A DNA stretch of 23,552 nt from an uncultured Mailhella sp. Lineage in GTDB: Bacteria; Desulfobacterota; Desulfovibrionia; Desulfovibrionales; Desulfovibrionaceae. Below are positions 1-7,388 of the stretch, piece after piece. The stretch spans positions 1-23,552 of the forward strand of contig CAJTMS010000034.1 in NCBI GenBank assembly GCA_910577155.1, given 5' to 3'. The notes beneath the pieces are model-generated. The model was not told the origin of the DNA, searched no databases, and was given only the letters and a program-made list of their open reading frames with translations. Numbering within the stretch: position 1 is the stretch's first letter; each line of letters begins with the position of its first letter. Made by a program: the position numbers and the translations under genes.

Positions 1-3
1 CGT

Positions 4-1377
4 ATGGCTAAGATAAAAGAAGTCTATATTTGCAGCAACTGCAAGGCAGAATCCTTGCAATGGAAGGGACAATGCCCGAATTGCAAAGAATGGAACACCC
101 TTGAACCCGCAGCGGTAAAAAAGACGAATTCTCTCCACAAAAAAATAATAAAAACAAATAATGTCATACCGTTACAAGATGTCAATTTAGATAATCATGA
201 AAGCTTTGGCTGCGGATTAAGTGCTCTTGATAAAATTCTGGGAAATGGACTTGTTCCGGGAGCGGCAATTTTGGTTGGAGGAGAGCCGGGCATAGGAAAA
301 TCAACACTTTTGCTCCAATTGGCAGGTGCCGTTGCCTCCGGTACCAAGAAGGAAAATAATGTATGCATTAATAGTCATAAAGCCCGTGTTGTTCTCTATG
401 CAAGCGGTGAAGAATCACTTCCGCAAATCAAAGCCCGTGCCGAACGGTTAGGCGTGCTCCATGAAAACTTACTTGCTCTTGCCACAAGCAGAGTGCAGGA
501 CATTATTGATATTGTTGAAGAGGCAAGCCCGGATCTTCTCATAGTGGATTCCATACAAACTCTTTCTTCCGATATGGCAGACGGACTGCCCGGTAATGTC
601 AGCCAAGTCAAAGCCTGTGCCACGGAACTTGTGGAAGTATGCAAAAAAAATACTACAACCCTTATTTTAGTCGGACATGTAACTAAGGACGGCGATTTGG
701 CCGGTCCCCGTTTATTGGAGCATTTGGTCGATACGGTTATTTCCCTTGAAGGAGACAGAAAACAGGTTTTCCGTGTTCTTCGGGTTCTGAAAAACCGCTT
801 TGGTCCCAATCAGGAACTTCTTGTTTTTCAAATGAAACAAAAGGGATTGGAAGTCATTGAAGATCCGTCAACCTTCTTTTTAAACGCACGGGATTCCTCT
901 CTCTCGGGAACAGCCATTGTTATGGCAGTTGACGGGCAAAAACCCTTTGCCGTTGAAATCCAAGCTCTTGTCACAAGAACATATCTCAGCATACCAAGAC
1001 GAACAGGCTTAGGCTTTGATGTCAACCGCCTGCATCTGCTTTTGGCTGTGCTTGAAAAACGTTTGCGGCTCAATTTCGGACAGGTAGATATTTATGCAAA
1101 GGTCGGCGGAGGCATGCGTTTACAGGAACCGGGTTTGGATCTTGCCCTTGTTGCCGCCATTCTTTCCTCTTTTTATGATATTCCCCTGCCGGAACGGGCA
1201 GTTTTTTGGGGGGAAGTGGATTTAAACGGGCAAATCCGTCCTGTCAGCTCCCATTCCATCAGGCTTAATCAGGCAACGAAACTCGGCTATGCCCCTCTTT
1301 TTTGTCCTTTGGAAGAAAATTCTCCGTTTTATGTCAAAACCGTTGCAGAGCTGCAGCAAAAACTCTTCAGAAAATAA
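4..1377 (+). CDS. radA: DNA repair protein RadA (Sms)
   Basis: RecA-like ATPase that promotes branch migration and processing of recombination intermediates in the cytoplasm. The 457-residue length is normal for the family. A C4 zinc finger sits at the N terminus (C10, C13, C24, C27). A Walker A motif GGEPGIGKST is at residues 92-101, and the RadA signature KNRFG is at 263-267. The C-terminal third is the Lon-protease-like domain, which in this family is structural rather than proteolytic. The ATG at position 4 puts the zinc finger at the expected distance from the start, but only three upstream bases are visible, so the ribosome site cannot be checked. The next gene has its own promoter, so radA probably ends its own transcript or is the last gene of an operon to the left. 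Identification is secure. Confidence 0.97.
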   Translation: MAKIKEVYICSNCKAESLQWKGQCPNCKEWNTLEPAAVKKTNSLHKKIIKTNNVIPLQDVNLDNHESFGCGLSALDKILGNGLVPGAAILVGGEPGIGKSTLLLQLAGAVASGTKKENNVCINSHKARVVLYASGEESLPQIKARAERLGVLHENLLALATSRVQDIIDIVEEASPDLLIVDSIQTLSSDMADGLPGNVSQVKACATELVEVCKKNTTTLILVGHVTKDGDLAGPRLLEHLVDTVISLEGDRKQVFRVLRVLKNRFGPNQELLVFQMKQKGLEVIEDPSTFFLNARDSSLSGTAIVMAVDGQKPFAVEIQALVTRTYLSIPRRTGLGFDVNRLHLLLAVLEKRLRLNFGQVDIYAKVGGGMRLQEPGLDLALVAAILSSFYDIPLPERAVFWGEVDLNGQIRPVSSHSIRLNQATKLGYAPLFCPLEENSPFYVKTVAELQQKLFRK

Positions 1378-1435
1378 TATTGTTTTCAAAAATTATACTG
1401 CCGCAGCAGAGATTTTGGCAGAATCAGGCAAGTTT

Positions 1436-1464
1436 TTGAGAGAATAAAACAAGTTTTTTATACT
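1436..1464 (+). promoter_or_regulatory. Sigma70-type promoter of the larE-DUF362 operon
   Basis: TTGAGA at 1436-1441 and TATACT at 1459-1464 are separated by exactly 17 bases. A start near 1471 would leave only about 15 bases of leader before the ATG at 1486, and no clear Shine-Dalgarno sequence lies in it. It lies in the 108-base gap after radA. The call rests on motif match only. Confidence 0.5.
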
Positions 1465-1485
1465 CTTTTTTGGTATGATACGTTT

Positions 1486-2316
1486 ATGAATGATCAGACA
1501 CTTTTTATAAATCTCCCTCTTCCCCTGCAAGAAAAGGTTCTGCATTTACGGGAAATTTTAAAAAATTATCCTCAGCCCTTTGGAATTGCCTGTTCAGGAG
1601 GTTTAGACAGCCGTTTTTTAGCCTTTTTTGCAAAAAAAATAAACTGTCAATTTTCTCTTTTTCACGCCACAGGCAAGCATATTGATGCAAAAGAAACAAC
1701 CTATTTAAAAGCGTGGAGCAAAAAGAACGAACTTTCGTTACACATTGTTCCTGTTGATATTTTTTCTTTGGAACAGGTTTCCCGCAATCATAGAGACCGC
1801 TGCTATTACTGCAAACTGCATACCTTTAAAACACTTCAAAGACACACATCTTTTTCCGTTATCTGTGACGGCACCCATGCAGAAGACACTACTGCCTACC
1901 GTCCGGGGCTCAGGGCTTTGCAGGAACTTGCCGTTCAATCCCCCTTAGCCCTTGCCAACTTTGCAAAACAGGATATCAGGGAACTGGGCAAAGTCCTTGG
2001 ACTGGAAAATTATCAGCAAAAAGCCCGCCCATGTCTTTTGACCCGTTTCCCATATCACAGTGAAATAAAAGACAATATATTACAGCAAGTTATTATTCTC
2101 GAGGATTTTTTTGAAAAAGAATTGATAAAAATTTTTGGGGAAAATATCCCGGATTTTCGTATCCGCTTTCTTAATGGAACGTATTGTTTTCATTATCAGC
2201 AAAACATGCGAAATGAAGTTTTAAATACTTTACAAGCAGCATTAACTCACGCTAAAATACCTGCAGTCAAATTTGAACAATTAGCCAAACTCAGCGGTTA
2301 TTTTGATACAAAGTAG
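1486..2316 (+). CDS. larE: LarE-like ATP-dependent sulfur transferase (PP-loop superfamily)
   Basis: 276-residue cytoplasmic protein of the N-type ATP pyrophosphatase fold. The PP-loop SGGLDS is at residues 37-42. Two LarE-type motifs follow: DRCYYCK with C106 and C109, and ARPCLLTRFPY with C183. LarE activates the carboxylate of the nickel-pincer cofactor precursor with ATP and supplies its sulfur atoms. In three-cysteine members (Thermotoga type) these Cys hold a [4Fe-4S] cluster that carries the donated sulfur; in one-cysteine members the protein Cys is sacrificed. This protein has the three-Cys pattern. No larA, larB or larC is in the window, so the client enzyme is unknown. It heads a four-gene unit, with only 10 bases to the next start. 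An alternative is another PP-loop thiolase, but the paired motifs favour LarE. Confidence 0.8.
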   Translation: MNDQTLFINLPLPLQEKVLHLREILKNYPQPFGIACSGGLDSRFLAFFAKKINCQFSLFHATGKHIDAKETTYLKAWSKKNELSLHIVPVDIFSLEQVSRNHRDRCYYCKLHTFKTLQRHTSFSVICDGTHAEDTTAYRPGLRALQELAVQSPLALANFAKQDIRELGKVLGLENYQQKARPCLLTRFPYHSEIKDNILQQVIILEDFFEKELIKIFGENIPDFRIRFLNGTYCFHYQQNMRNEVLNTLQAALTHAKIPAVKFEQLAKLSGYFDTK

Positions 2317-2326
2317 CGAGGATATG

Positions 2327-3439
2327 ATGAAAGCAAAAGTCTATTTCATGGATATGCACTGCAGAAAACAGGCAGAAAATAAAGCTGCTAAAGTGGAAAA
2401 ACTGTGCGAAGCCATCGGCTTATCCAACTATATAAAAAAGAATGAGTTAACGGCAATCAAACTCCATTTTGGAGAATTTGGCAATGATACCCATTTGCGT
2501 CCCCAACTGGTACGCAAAGTGGTTGATTTGGTGAAACAGACCGGGGCAAAGCCATTTCTGACCGATACGAATACCCTCTATTCCGGTTCCCGCAAAAACT
2601 CTGTCGACCATTTGGAAACCGCCTATGCTCATGGCTTTAATCCCGCAACCATGAATGCACCGGTTATTATTGCTGACGGCTTACGCGGCAAAAACGCCAT
2701 AGAAGTTCCTGTCAAAAATTTAAACTATTTCAAAAAAACTTTTATTGCCCGAGAAATTTATGAAGCTGATTCCATGATAGTTTTATCCCATTTCAAAGGA
2801 CATCTTGTGGCAGGTTTTGGCGGAGCAATAAAAAATCTTGCCATGGGCTGCGCGTCTTTTTGGGGAAAACGTGAACAGCACGACACAAAAGTTCGCGTCA
2901 ATCAGGAAAACTGCGTTGCCTGCGGAAGCTGCCTGAAAATTTGCCCTGCCCATGCTGTCAGCATGAAAAAAGAAAACGACATAAAACATGCCTTTGTAGA
3001 CAGAAACAAATGCATCGGCTGCTTTGAATGCCAAACTGTTTGCGAACCAAAAGCCATTGTGAATGAACATGATGCAGACCTTTCCCTTTTTGTGGAAAGA
3101 ATAGCGGAATATGCTTACGGAGCTGTCCAAAATAAAAAGGATAAAGTTTTTTATATTAACTTTTTAATGAATATTACTCCCGATTGCGACTGTGTTTCAT
3201 GGAGTGATGCACCCATGGCGGCAGATATCGGCATTTTGGCTTCCACAGATCCCCTTGCTCTTGACAAAGCATGTTATGATTTAGTGACAGAGGCAAAAAG
3301 TTTAGCCCCCATGGAAAATAACGGCATCGGTGTTGATAAATTTGCCCGCAGGTGGGAAAAAACACATGGTGCCCATATCTTTGAATATGGTGAAAAAATT
3401 GGTTTAGGCACACGAGATTATGAACTCATAACGCTATAA
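2327..3439 (+). CDS. DUF362 protein with two [4Fe-4S] ferredoxin motifs (copy 1)
   Basis: 370-residue cytoplasmic Fe-S protein of the DUF362 family. An N-terminal DUF362 region contains TAIKLHFGE and the motif TDTNTLYSGSRKNSVDHL. An 8Fe ferredoxin insert follows, with C196, C199, C202, C206 and C229, C232, C235, C239. The C-terminal part carries a conserved DCDC pair (C287, C289). The family's reaction is not established; electron transfer is the obvious role of the insert. The frame is open upstream to a TTG at 2303 inside larE. I chose the ATG at 2327 because GAGGA at 2318-2322 lies 4 bases upstream and because it gives exactly the length and first residues of the downstream paralog. By eye the two copies are about two thirds identical over their whole length, so this is a tandem duplication. 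It lies 10 bases after larE and 10 before copy 2. Confidence 0.88.
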   Translation: MKAKVYFMDMHCRKQAENKAAKVEKLCEAIGLSNYIKKNELTAIKLHFGEFGNDTHLRPQLVRKVVDLVKQTGAKPFLTDTNTLYSGSRKNSVDHLETAYAHGFNPATMNAPVIIADGLRGKNAIEVPVKNLNYFKKTFIAREIYEADSMIVLSHFKGHLVAGFGGAIKNLAMGCASFWGKREQHDTKVRVNQENCVACGSCLKICPAHAVSMKKENDIKHAFVDRNKCIGCFECQTVCEPKAIVNEHDADLSLFVERIAEYAYGAVQNKKDKVFYINFLMNITPDCDCVSWSDAPMAADIGILASTDPLALDKACYDLVTEAKSLAPMENNGIGVDKFARRWEKTHGAHIFEYGEKIGLGTRDYELITL

Positions 3440-3449
3440 GGAGATTGAA

Positions 3450-4562
3450 ATGAAATCTAAAGTGTATTTTGCAGACATGCATTGCAGAAAACAAGATGAC
3501 AACAAGGCAGCTAAAATTGAAAGACTTTGCGAGGCTGTCGGGTTAAAATCTATTCTTAAACGTGATGATTTAACTGCTATCAAACTCCATTTCGGGGAAA
3601 TGGGAAATGATACCCACATACGCCCGCAGCTTGTCCGTAAAGTTGTTGATTTAGTCAAACAGCAAAAGGCAAAACCTTTTCTTACCGATACCAATACCCT
3701 TTACAGCGGCTCCCGCAAAAACTCTGTTGACCATTTGGCAACCGCCTATGCCCATGGCTTTGCTCCCTGCACGGTTGACGCTCCTGTTATTATTGCTGAC
3801 GGTCTAAACGGTCAAAGCCAAGTTGATGTTCCTGTTAATTTAAAACATTTTAAAGAAACCCATATTGGACGCGAAATCCATGATGCTGACAGCATGGTTG
3901 TTTTGTCTCACGTCAAAGGACATGAAATGGCAGGTTTCGGCGGTGCCCTTAAAAATCTTGCGATGGGCTGTGCTTCTTTTTGGGGCAAACGCGACCAGCA
4001 CCAAACACGGGTTGCCATGAATCATGATATTTGCATTGGCTGTGCCAGCTGTGCAAAGATTTGCCCTGCCCATGCCATCAGCATGACAAAAACTGACAAT
4101 GGCAAAAAAGTTGCACAGGCTGATCCTGATAAATGTATCGGCTGTTTTGAATGCATTACTGTTTGCGAACCAAAAGCTATCACTGCCAACTGGGAAACGG
4201 AACTGAATGCTTTTGTTGAAAGAATTTCCGAATATGCCTATGGCGCTGTCGAAAACAAAAAAGACAAAGTTATTTTTATCAACTTTGTTCTCAATGTGAC
4301 CCCGGACTGTGACTGCGTTTCATGGAGTGACGCACCCATGATTGCAGACATCGGAATTTTAGCATCCACTGACCCTGTTGCCATTGATAAAGCCAGCTAT
4401 GACCTTGTTACACAGGCACAAAGCCTGCATCCAATGACAAATAACGGTGTTGGCATTGATAAATTCACCCATCGCTGGGAACATACCCACGGCTATCATC
4501 AAATTGAATACGCAGCGGAAATCGGGCTTGGCTCTTTGGATTACGAACTTATTAAAATCTAG
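3450..4562 (+). CDS. DUF362 protein with two [4Fe-4S] ferredoxin motifs (copy 2)
   Basis: 370 residues, identical in length to the preceding gene and colinear with it without visible gaps at the key motifs. It has the same architecture: DUF362 N-terminal part, two CxxCxxCxxxC clusters in the middle (first CIGCASCAKICP, second CIGCFECITVCEP), and the conserved DCDC pair at C287 and C289. A strong Shine-Dalgarno sequence TAAGGAGA at 3437-3444 overlaps the stop of copy 1, five bases before the ATG, so translation is probably coupled. Both copies keep all eight cluster cysteines, which argues that both are functional rather than one decaying. The two may form a heterodimer or serve two partners; that is inference. 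The biochemical activity is unknown. Confidence 0.88.
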   Translation: MKSKVYFADMHCRKQDDNKAAKIERLCEAVGLKSILKRDDLTAIKLHFGEMGNDTHIRPQLVRKVVDLVKQQKAKPFLTDTNTLYSGSRKNSVDHLATAYAHGFAPCTVDAPVIIADGLNGQSQVDVPVNLKHFKETHIGREIHDADSMVVLSHVKGHEMAGFGGALKNLAMGCASFWGKRDQHQTRVAMNHDICIGCASCAKICPAHAISMTKTDNGKKVAQADPDKCIGCFECITVCEPKAITANWETELNAFVERISEYAYGAVENKKDKVIFINFVLNVTPDCDCVSWSDAPMIADIGILASTDPVAIDKASYDLVTQAQSLHPMTNNGVGIDKFTHRWEHTHGYHQIEYAAEIGLGSLDYELIKI

Positions 4563-4580
4563 TTATAGCAAGGAAGACCT

Positions 4581-5444
4581 ATGAAAAACATTGCTTTTAT
4601 CGGTATTGGCGTCATGGGCGCATCCATGGTTCGCAACCTTTTAAAAAATGGCTTTAAAGTCAGTGTTTACAACCGCACCAAAGCAAAAGCAGAAGCGTTG
4701 AAAGCGGACGGAGCCGTTGTTTGTGACAGCATCAAAGAATGTATCCAAAACAAAGACATCATTATTACCATGATTGGCTACCCAAAAGACATTGAAGAAG
4801 TCTATTTTGCTGATAACGGTATTATTGCCAATGCTCCCGACCATGCCTATCTTGTTGATATGACCACCTCTAGCCCAAAACTTGCTGAACAAATTTACGA
4901 AAAAGCAAAAGCAAGAGGGTTAAAAGCTCTTGATGCTCCCGTTTCCGGCGGTGACATTGGGGCAAAAAATGCAACGCTTGCCATTATGGTTGGCGGTGAT
5001 GAAGACGCTTTTAACGCCTGCCGTCCTGTTTTTGAGGCTATGGGTAAAAATATTGTCTATGAAGGGAAAGCAGGCGCAGGGCAGCACGTCAAAATGGCAA
5101 ACCAAATTGTTGTTGCAGCCAATACTACAGGTGTATGCGAAGCTGTCAGCTATTGTCTTGCCATGGGCATTGATCCCGAAATTATGCTCAAAACCATTGA
5201 AACAGGTGCTGCTGCAAGCTGGCAAGTCAGCAATAACGGTCCTAAAATGTGCAGTCATGATTTTGCCCCGGGCTTCTTTATCAAACATTTTGTCAAAGAT
5301 ATGAAAATTGCTTTGGAAGAATGTAAAAATAAAAATATCCGGCTCCCCATCCTGGAAAAAGTTTGTTCTCTTTACACAGAAATGGAAAATGAAAACCAAG
5401 GGGATCTTGGAACACAGGCAATTATCAAAAAATACACAAAATAA
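4581..5444 (+). CDS. NAD(P)-dependent beta-hydroxyacid dehydrogenase (3-hydroxyisobutyrate dehydrogenase / tartronate semialdehyde reductase family)
   Basis: 287-residue cytoplasmic oxidoreductase, the normal length. The N-terminal Rossmann motif is G8-x-G10-x-x-G13 (FIGIGVMG). The substrate-binding signature DAPVSGG begins at D118. The catalytic lysine is K171 within GQHVKMANQ, with N174 also conserved. The family oxidises or reduces small 3-hydroxyacids or semialdehydes (3-hydroxyisobutyrate, tartronate semialdehyde, succinic semialdehyde and similar), and the substrate cannot be read from motifs alone. AAGGAAG at 4570-4576 is a good ribosome site. It lies 18 bases after the second DUF362 gene and is followed at once by a terminator, so it is the last gene of the unit headed by larE. 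Confidence 0.9.
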   Translation: MKNIAFIGIGVMGASMVRNLLKNGFKVSVYNRTKAKAEALKADGAVVCDSIKECIQNKDIIITMIGYPKDIEEVYFADNGIIANAPDHAYLVDMTTSSPKLAEQIYEKAKARGLKALDAPVSGGDIGAKNATLAIMVGGDEDAFNACRPVFEAMGKNIVYEGKAGAGQHVKMANQIVVAANTTGVCEAVSYCLAMGIDPEIMLKTIETGAAASWQVSNNGPKMCSHDFAPGFFIKHFVKDMKIALEECKNKNIRLPILEKVCSLYTEMENENQGDLGTQAIIKKYTK

Positions 5445-5451
5445 ATGACCA

Positions 5452-5488
5452 AAATACGCTTCCTTACCCAAGGGAGCGTATTTATTTT
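5452..5488 (+). terminator. Rho-independent terminator closing the larE operon
   Basis: A 14-bp stem (5452-5465 with 5470-5483, one G-U pair) closes a 4-base loop ACCC. The right arm is followed by ATTTT. It begins 7 bases after the dehydrogenase stop codon. The hairpin ends only 8 bases before the next start codon, so it could also affect translation of the transporter gene. Confidence 0.85.
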
Positions 5489-5491
5489 AAC

Positions 5492-6400
5492 ATGCCAAGC
5501 CAAAAACTGATATCCACCCCGCTCGGCAGCCAGTCAAAAGCCAATTTGTATGCGTTAGGCACAGTATTGCTTTGGTCAACGGTTTCAACGGCTTTTAAGC
5601 TTGCCCTTGCAAAAGCAAGTGTTTTGCTTGTCTTTACCTATGCAATGCTTTTTGCAAGTGTTATTTTATTTTTGTATCTTCTTCTCAAAAAAGAAATATC
5701 CTTGCTTTTTTCTCTTTCGGGAAAAGAATACTGTTCCTGTTTTTTACTGTCATGCATGCTCTTTTTGTATTATAACTGCCTTTTTATCGGCTATACGGGA
5801 CTTCCTGTACAAATTGCCCAGCCCATTAACTATGCATGGACAATCATGCTTGCCCTGCTCGGCTGCCTTATTCTTAAACAATCGTTAAAACAACGTGAAA
5901 TTTTTTGGATTCTGTTTGCGTTTATCGGTGTTGTTATTATTAGCACGGGCAATGCCTCCACGGTGAAAGAAGAGAACAGCCTCAGTCTTTTTTGTATTTT
6001 TTTGAGCACCTTTTTGTATGCTCTTTACTGGATTTACAATACCAAAAATCCTCTTCCAAGCAATATCAAACTTTTTTTAGGCTTTTTCGGAGCAGGGCTT
6101 TTAGGGCTTAGTACTTTGCTTTTTCAGCAAGAAACGCTGCTTTGGCCGCAATCTGCGCTCCTGCCGACCTGCTACATAGGTTTATTCGAACTTTCTATTC
6201 CTTTTCTGCTTTGGGATAAAGCGATTTTGTATACGAAAAGTATCAGCAAAATTGCCACTATTCCGCTTATTTCTCCCTTTCTGGCTCTTTTATGGGCACA
6301 ATGCATTTTAGGCGAACAAATACAATTTATCAATATTATCGGTCTGTTATTTATTGTTTTTGGAATTTTTATGCAGCAAAAAACAAAAAATGACCGTTAA
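5492..6400 (+). CDS. EamA / DMT-superfamily inner-membrane transporter
   Basis: 302 residues, highly hydrophobic, with roughly ten predicted membrane segments in two homologous halves, as in the 10-TMS drug/metabolite exporters. The first segment starts near NLYALGTVLLWSTVS (about residue 18). Substrates of this family (amino acids, metabolites, drugs) cannot be told from sequence. The ATG at 5492 has no Shine-Dalgarno sequence: the bases before it are the right arm and T-rich tail of the terminator. Either the gene is leaderless or poorly expressed, or translation starts at an internal codon such as the TTG near 5546. Its last codons run into an A8-CTTG-T8 hairpin. Confidence 0.85.
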   Translation: MPSQKLISTPLGSQSKANLYALGTVLLWSTVSTAFKLALAKASVLLVFTYAMLFASVILFLYLLLKKEISLLFSLSGKEYCSCFLLSCMLFLYYNCLFIGYTGLPVQIAQPINYAWTIMLALLGCLILKQSLKQREIFWILFAFIGVVIISTGNASTVKEENSLSLFCIFLSTFLYALYWIYNTKNPLPSNIKLFLGFFGAGLLGLSTLLFQQETLLWPQSALLPTCYIGLFELSIPFLLWDKAILYTKSISKIATIPLISPFLALLWAQCILGEQIQFINIIGLLFIVFGIFMQQKTKNDR

Positions 6401-6418
6401 AAAAAACTTGTTTTTTTT
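6399..6418 (+). terminator. A8-CTTG-T8 hairpin after the transporter gene
   Basis: Eight A (6399-6406), CTTG, then eight T (6411-6418) form a perfect but purely A-T stem that overlaps the TAA stop. The U8 run is terminator-like, but the stem is weak, so termination here would be inefficient at best. Confidence 0.3.
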
Positions 6419-6445
6419 GGAATTATCGCTATTTTTAAAAATAAT
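6417..6445 (+). promoter_or_regulatory. Probable htpX promoter
   Basis: TTGGAA at 6417-6422 and AATAAT at 6440-6445 are 17 bases apart. The -10 element matches 5 of 6 consensus bases. The expected start near 6452 leaves a 35-base leader with GGAG before the ATG at 6487. No heat-shock-sigma motif is evident. A 14-bp A/T palindrome (6430-6443) overlaps the -10; it may be chance in such AT-rich DNA. Confidence 0.45.
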
Positions 6446-6486
6446 GAAAATATACATTAACATCATATAAAAATTATGGAGATACT

Positions 6487-7335
6487 ATGACAAGTTCTAT
6501 CAAAACTGCCGTCTTATTTGCCATGTTAACAGCTCTTTTTGTCGTTGTTGGCGGACTTATTGGTGGACAATCCGGAATGATTATCGCATTATTTCTTGCA
6601 GTTGCAATGAATTTCTTTAGCTACTGGTTTTCTGACTCTGTTGTTCTCAAAATATACAAAGCAAAAGAATTACAAAAAAGCGATGCTCCGCAGCTTCATG
6701 AAATTGTGGAAGAACTGGCTCGGAATGCAGGTATTCCAAAGCCAAGAGTTTATATAGTCCCCGACCCAAGCCCCAATGCGTTTGCCACAGGAAGAAATCC
6801 CGAACATGCTGTTGTTGCGGTAACACAAGGTATTTTACAAATCCTCAATACAAATGAACTTCGCGGCGTTATTGCTCATGAAATCGGGCATATTGCCCAC
6901 AGGGATATTCTTATCCAATCCTGCGCGGCTGTTTTAGGTTCCGCCATTACTTCTCTTGCCAATATGCTTTATTACGCAAGCCTTTTTGGCGGAAGAAGCA
7001 ATAACAATAATTCCGGAGCCTTTGGCGCCTTGGGGGCACTCCTCATGATGATTTTAGCCCCTCTTGCAGCAAGTCTTATCCAAATGGCAATTTCACGTTC
7101 CCGCGAATATCTTGCTGATGAAGCGGGAGCAAGCTTTAGCTCTGACCCGCAGGCTCTTGCCAGTGCATTAAATAAGCTCAATAATTACAGCAGACAAATT
7201 CCCATGCGTGCCAATCCTGCCACAGAAAATATGTTTATTGTCACCCCTCTGCATGCAGGCGGCATGCAGGCGCTTTTCAGCACACATCCTCCCATTGAAG
7301 AAAGAATTAAACGCTTAATGCAAATGGCAAGATAA
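6487..7335 (+). CDS. htpX: Membrane zinc metalloprotease HtpX (M48B)
   Basis: 282-residue inner-membrane protease that degrades damaged or misfolded membrane proteins together with FtsH-type quality control. The zinc site HEIGH is at 131-135 (H131, H135; catalytic E132). The third ligand is E207 in the signature SRSREYLADEAGA. Two N-terminal membrane segments (about 7-25 and 28-50) and two central hydrophobic segments (about 140-200) flank the catalytic site. Between the latter is a small Gly/Ser/Asn-rich patch, GGRSNNNNSGAFG. GGAG upstream of the ATG supports the start. It has its own promoter and terminator, so it is monocistronic. Confidence 0.96.
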   Translation: MTSSIKTAVLFAMLTALFVVVGGLIGGQSGMIIALFLAVAMNFFSYWFSDSVVLKIYKAKELQKSDAPQLHEIVEELARNAGIPKPRVYIVPDPSPNAFATGRNPEHAVVAVTQGILQILNTNELRGVIAHEIGHIAHRDILIQSCAAVLGSAITSLANMLYYASLFGGRSNNNNSGAFGALGALLMMILAPLAASLIQMAISRSREYLADEAGASFSSDPQALASALNKLNNYSRQIPMRANPATENMFIVTPLHAGGMQALFSTHPPIEERIKRLMQMAR

Positions 7336-7340
7336 GAAAA

Positions 7341-7367
7341 AAGGCGGCAAAAGCCGCCTTTTATTTT
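7341..7367. terminator. Bidirectional terminator between htpX and fliM
   Basis: The stem AAGGCGGC (7341-7348) / GCCGCCTT (7353-7360) has an AAAA loop. It is flanked by an A-run on the left and TTATTTT on the right, so it has a U-tract in both directions. It serves the convergent htpX (plus) and fliM (minus) transcripts. Confidence 0.9.
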
Positions 7368-7388
7368 CATGCCAACACTATAAAAATT

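Noticed and set aside
396..809. 137-codon open frame on the minus strand inside radA
   Set aside because: Fully inside a well-supported gene and shows Ser/Arg-rich shadow composition.
1486..2316. Alternative reading of the PP-loop protein as NAD synthetase, QueC or asparagine synthetase
   Set aside because: The paired DRCYYCK and RPCLLTRFPY motifs fit LarE-type proteins; the other families lack them.
2303..2326. Upstream TTG start for the first DUF362 gene
   Set aside because: It lies inside larE without a ribosome site; the ATG at 2327 has GAGGA upstream and aligns with the paralog's start.
2327..4562. DUF362 tandem copies as an assembly duplication
   Set aside because: The copies differ at roughly one third of residues and have different ribosome sites, so they are real paralogs.
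4920..5471. 183-codon open frame on the minus strand
   Set aside because: It is antisense to the hydroxyacid dehydrogenase, whose Rossmann, DAPVSGG and KMAN motifs are all intact; the shadow has low-complexity Phe/Asn/Cys-rich content and no recognisable domain.
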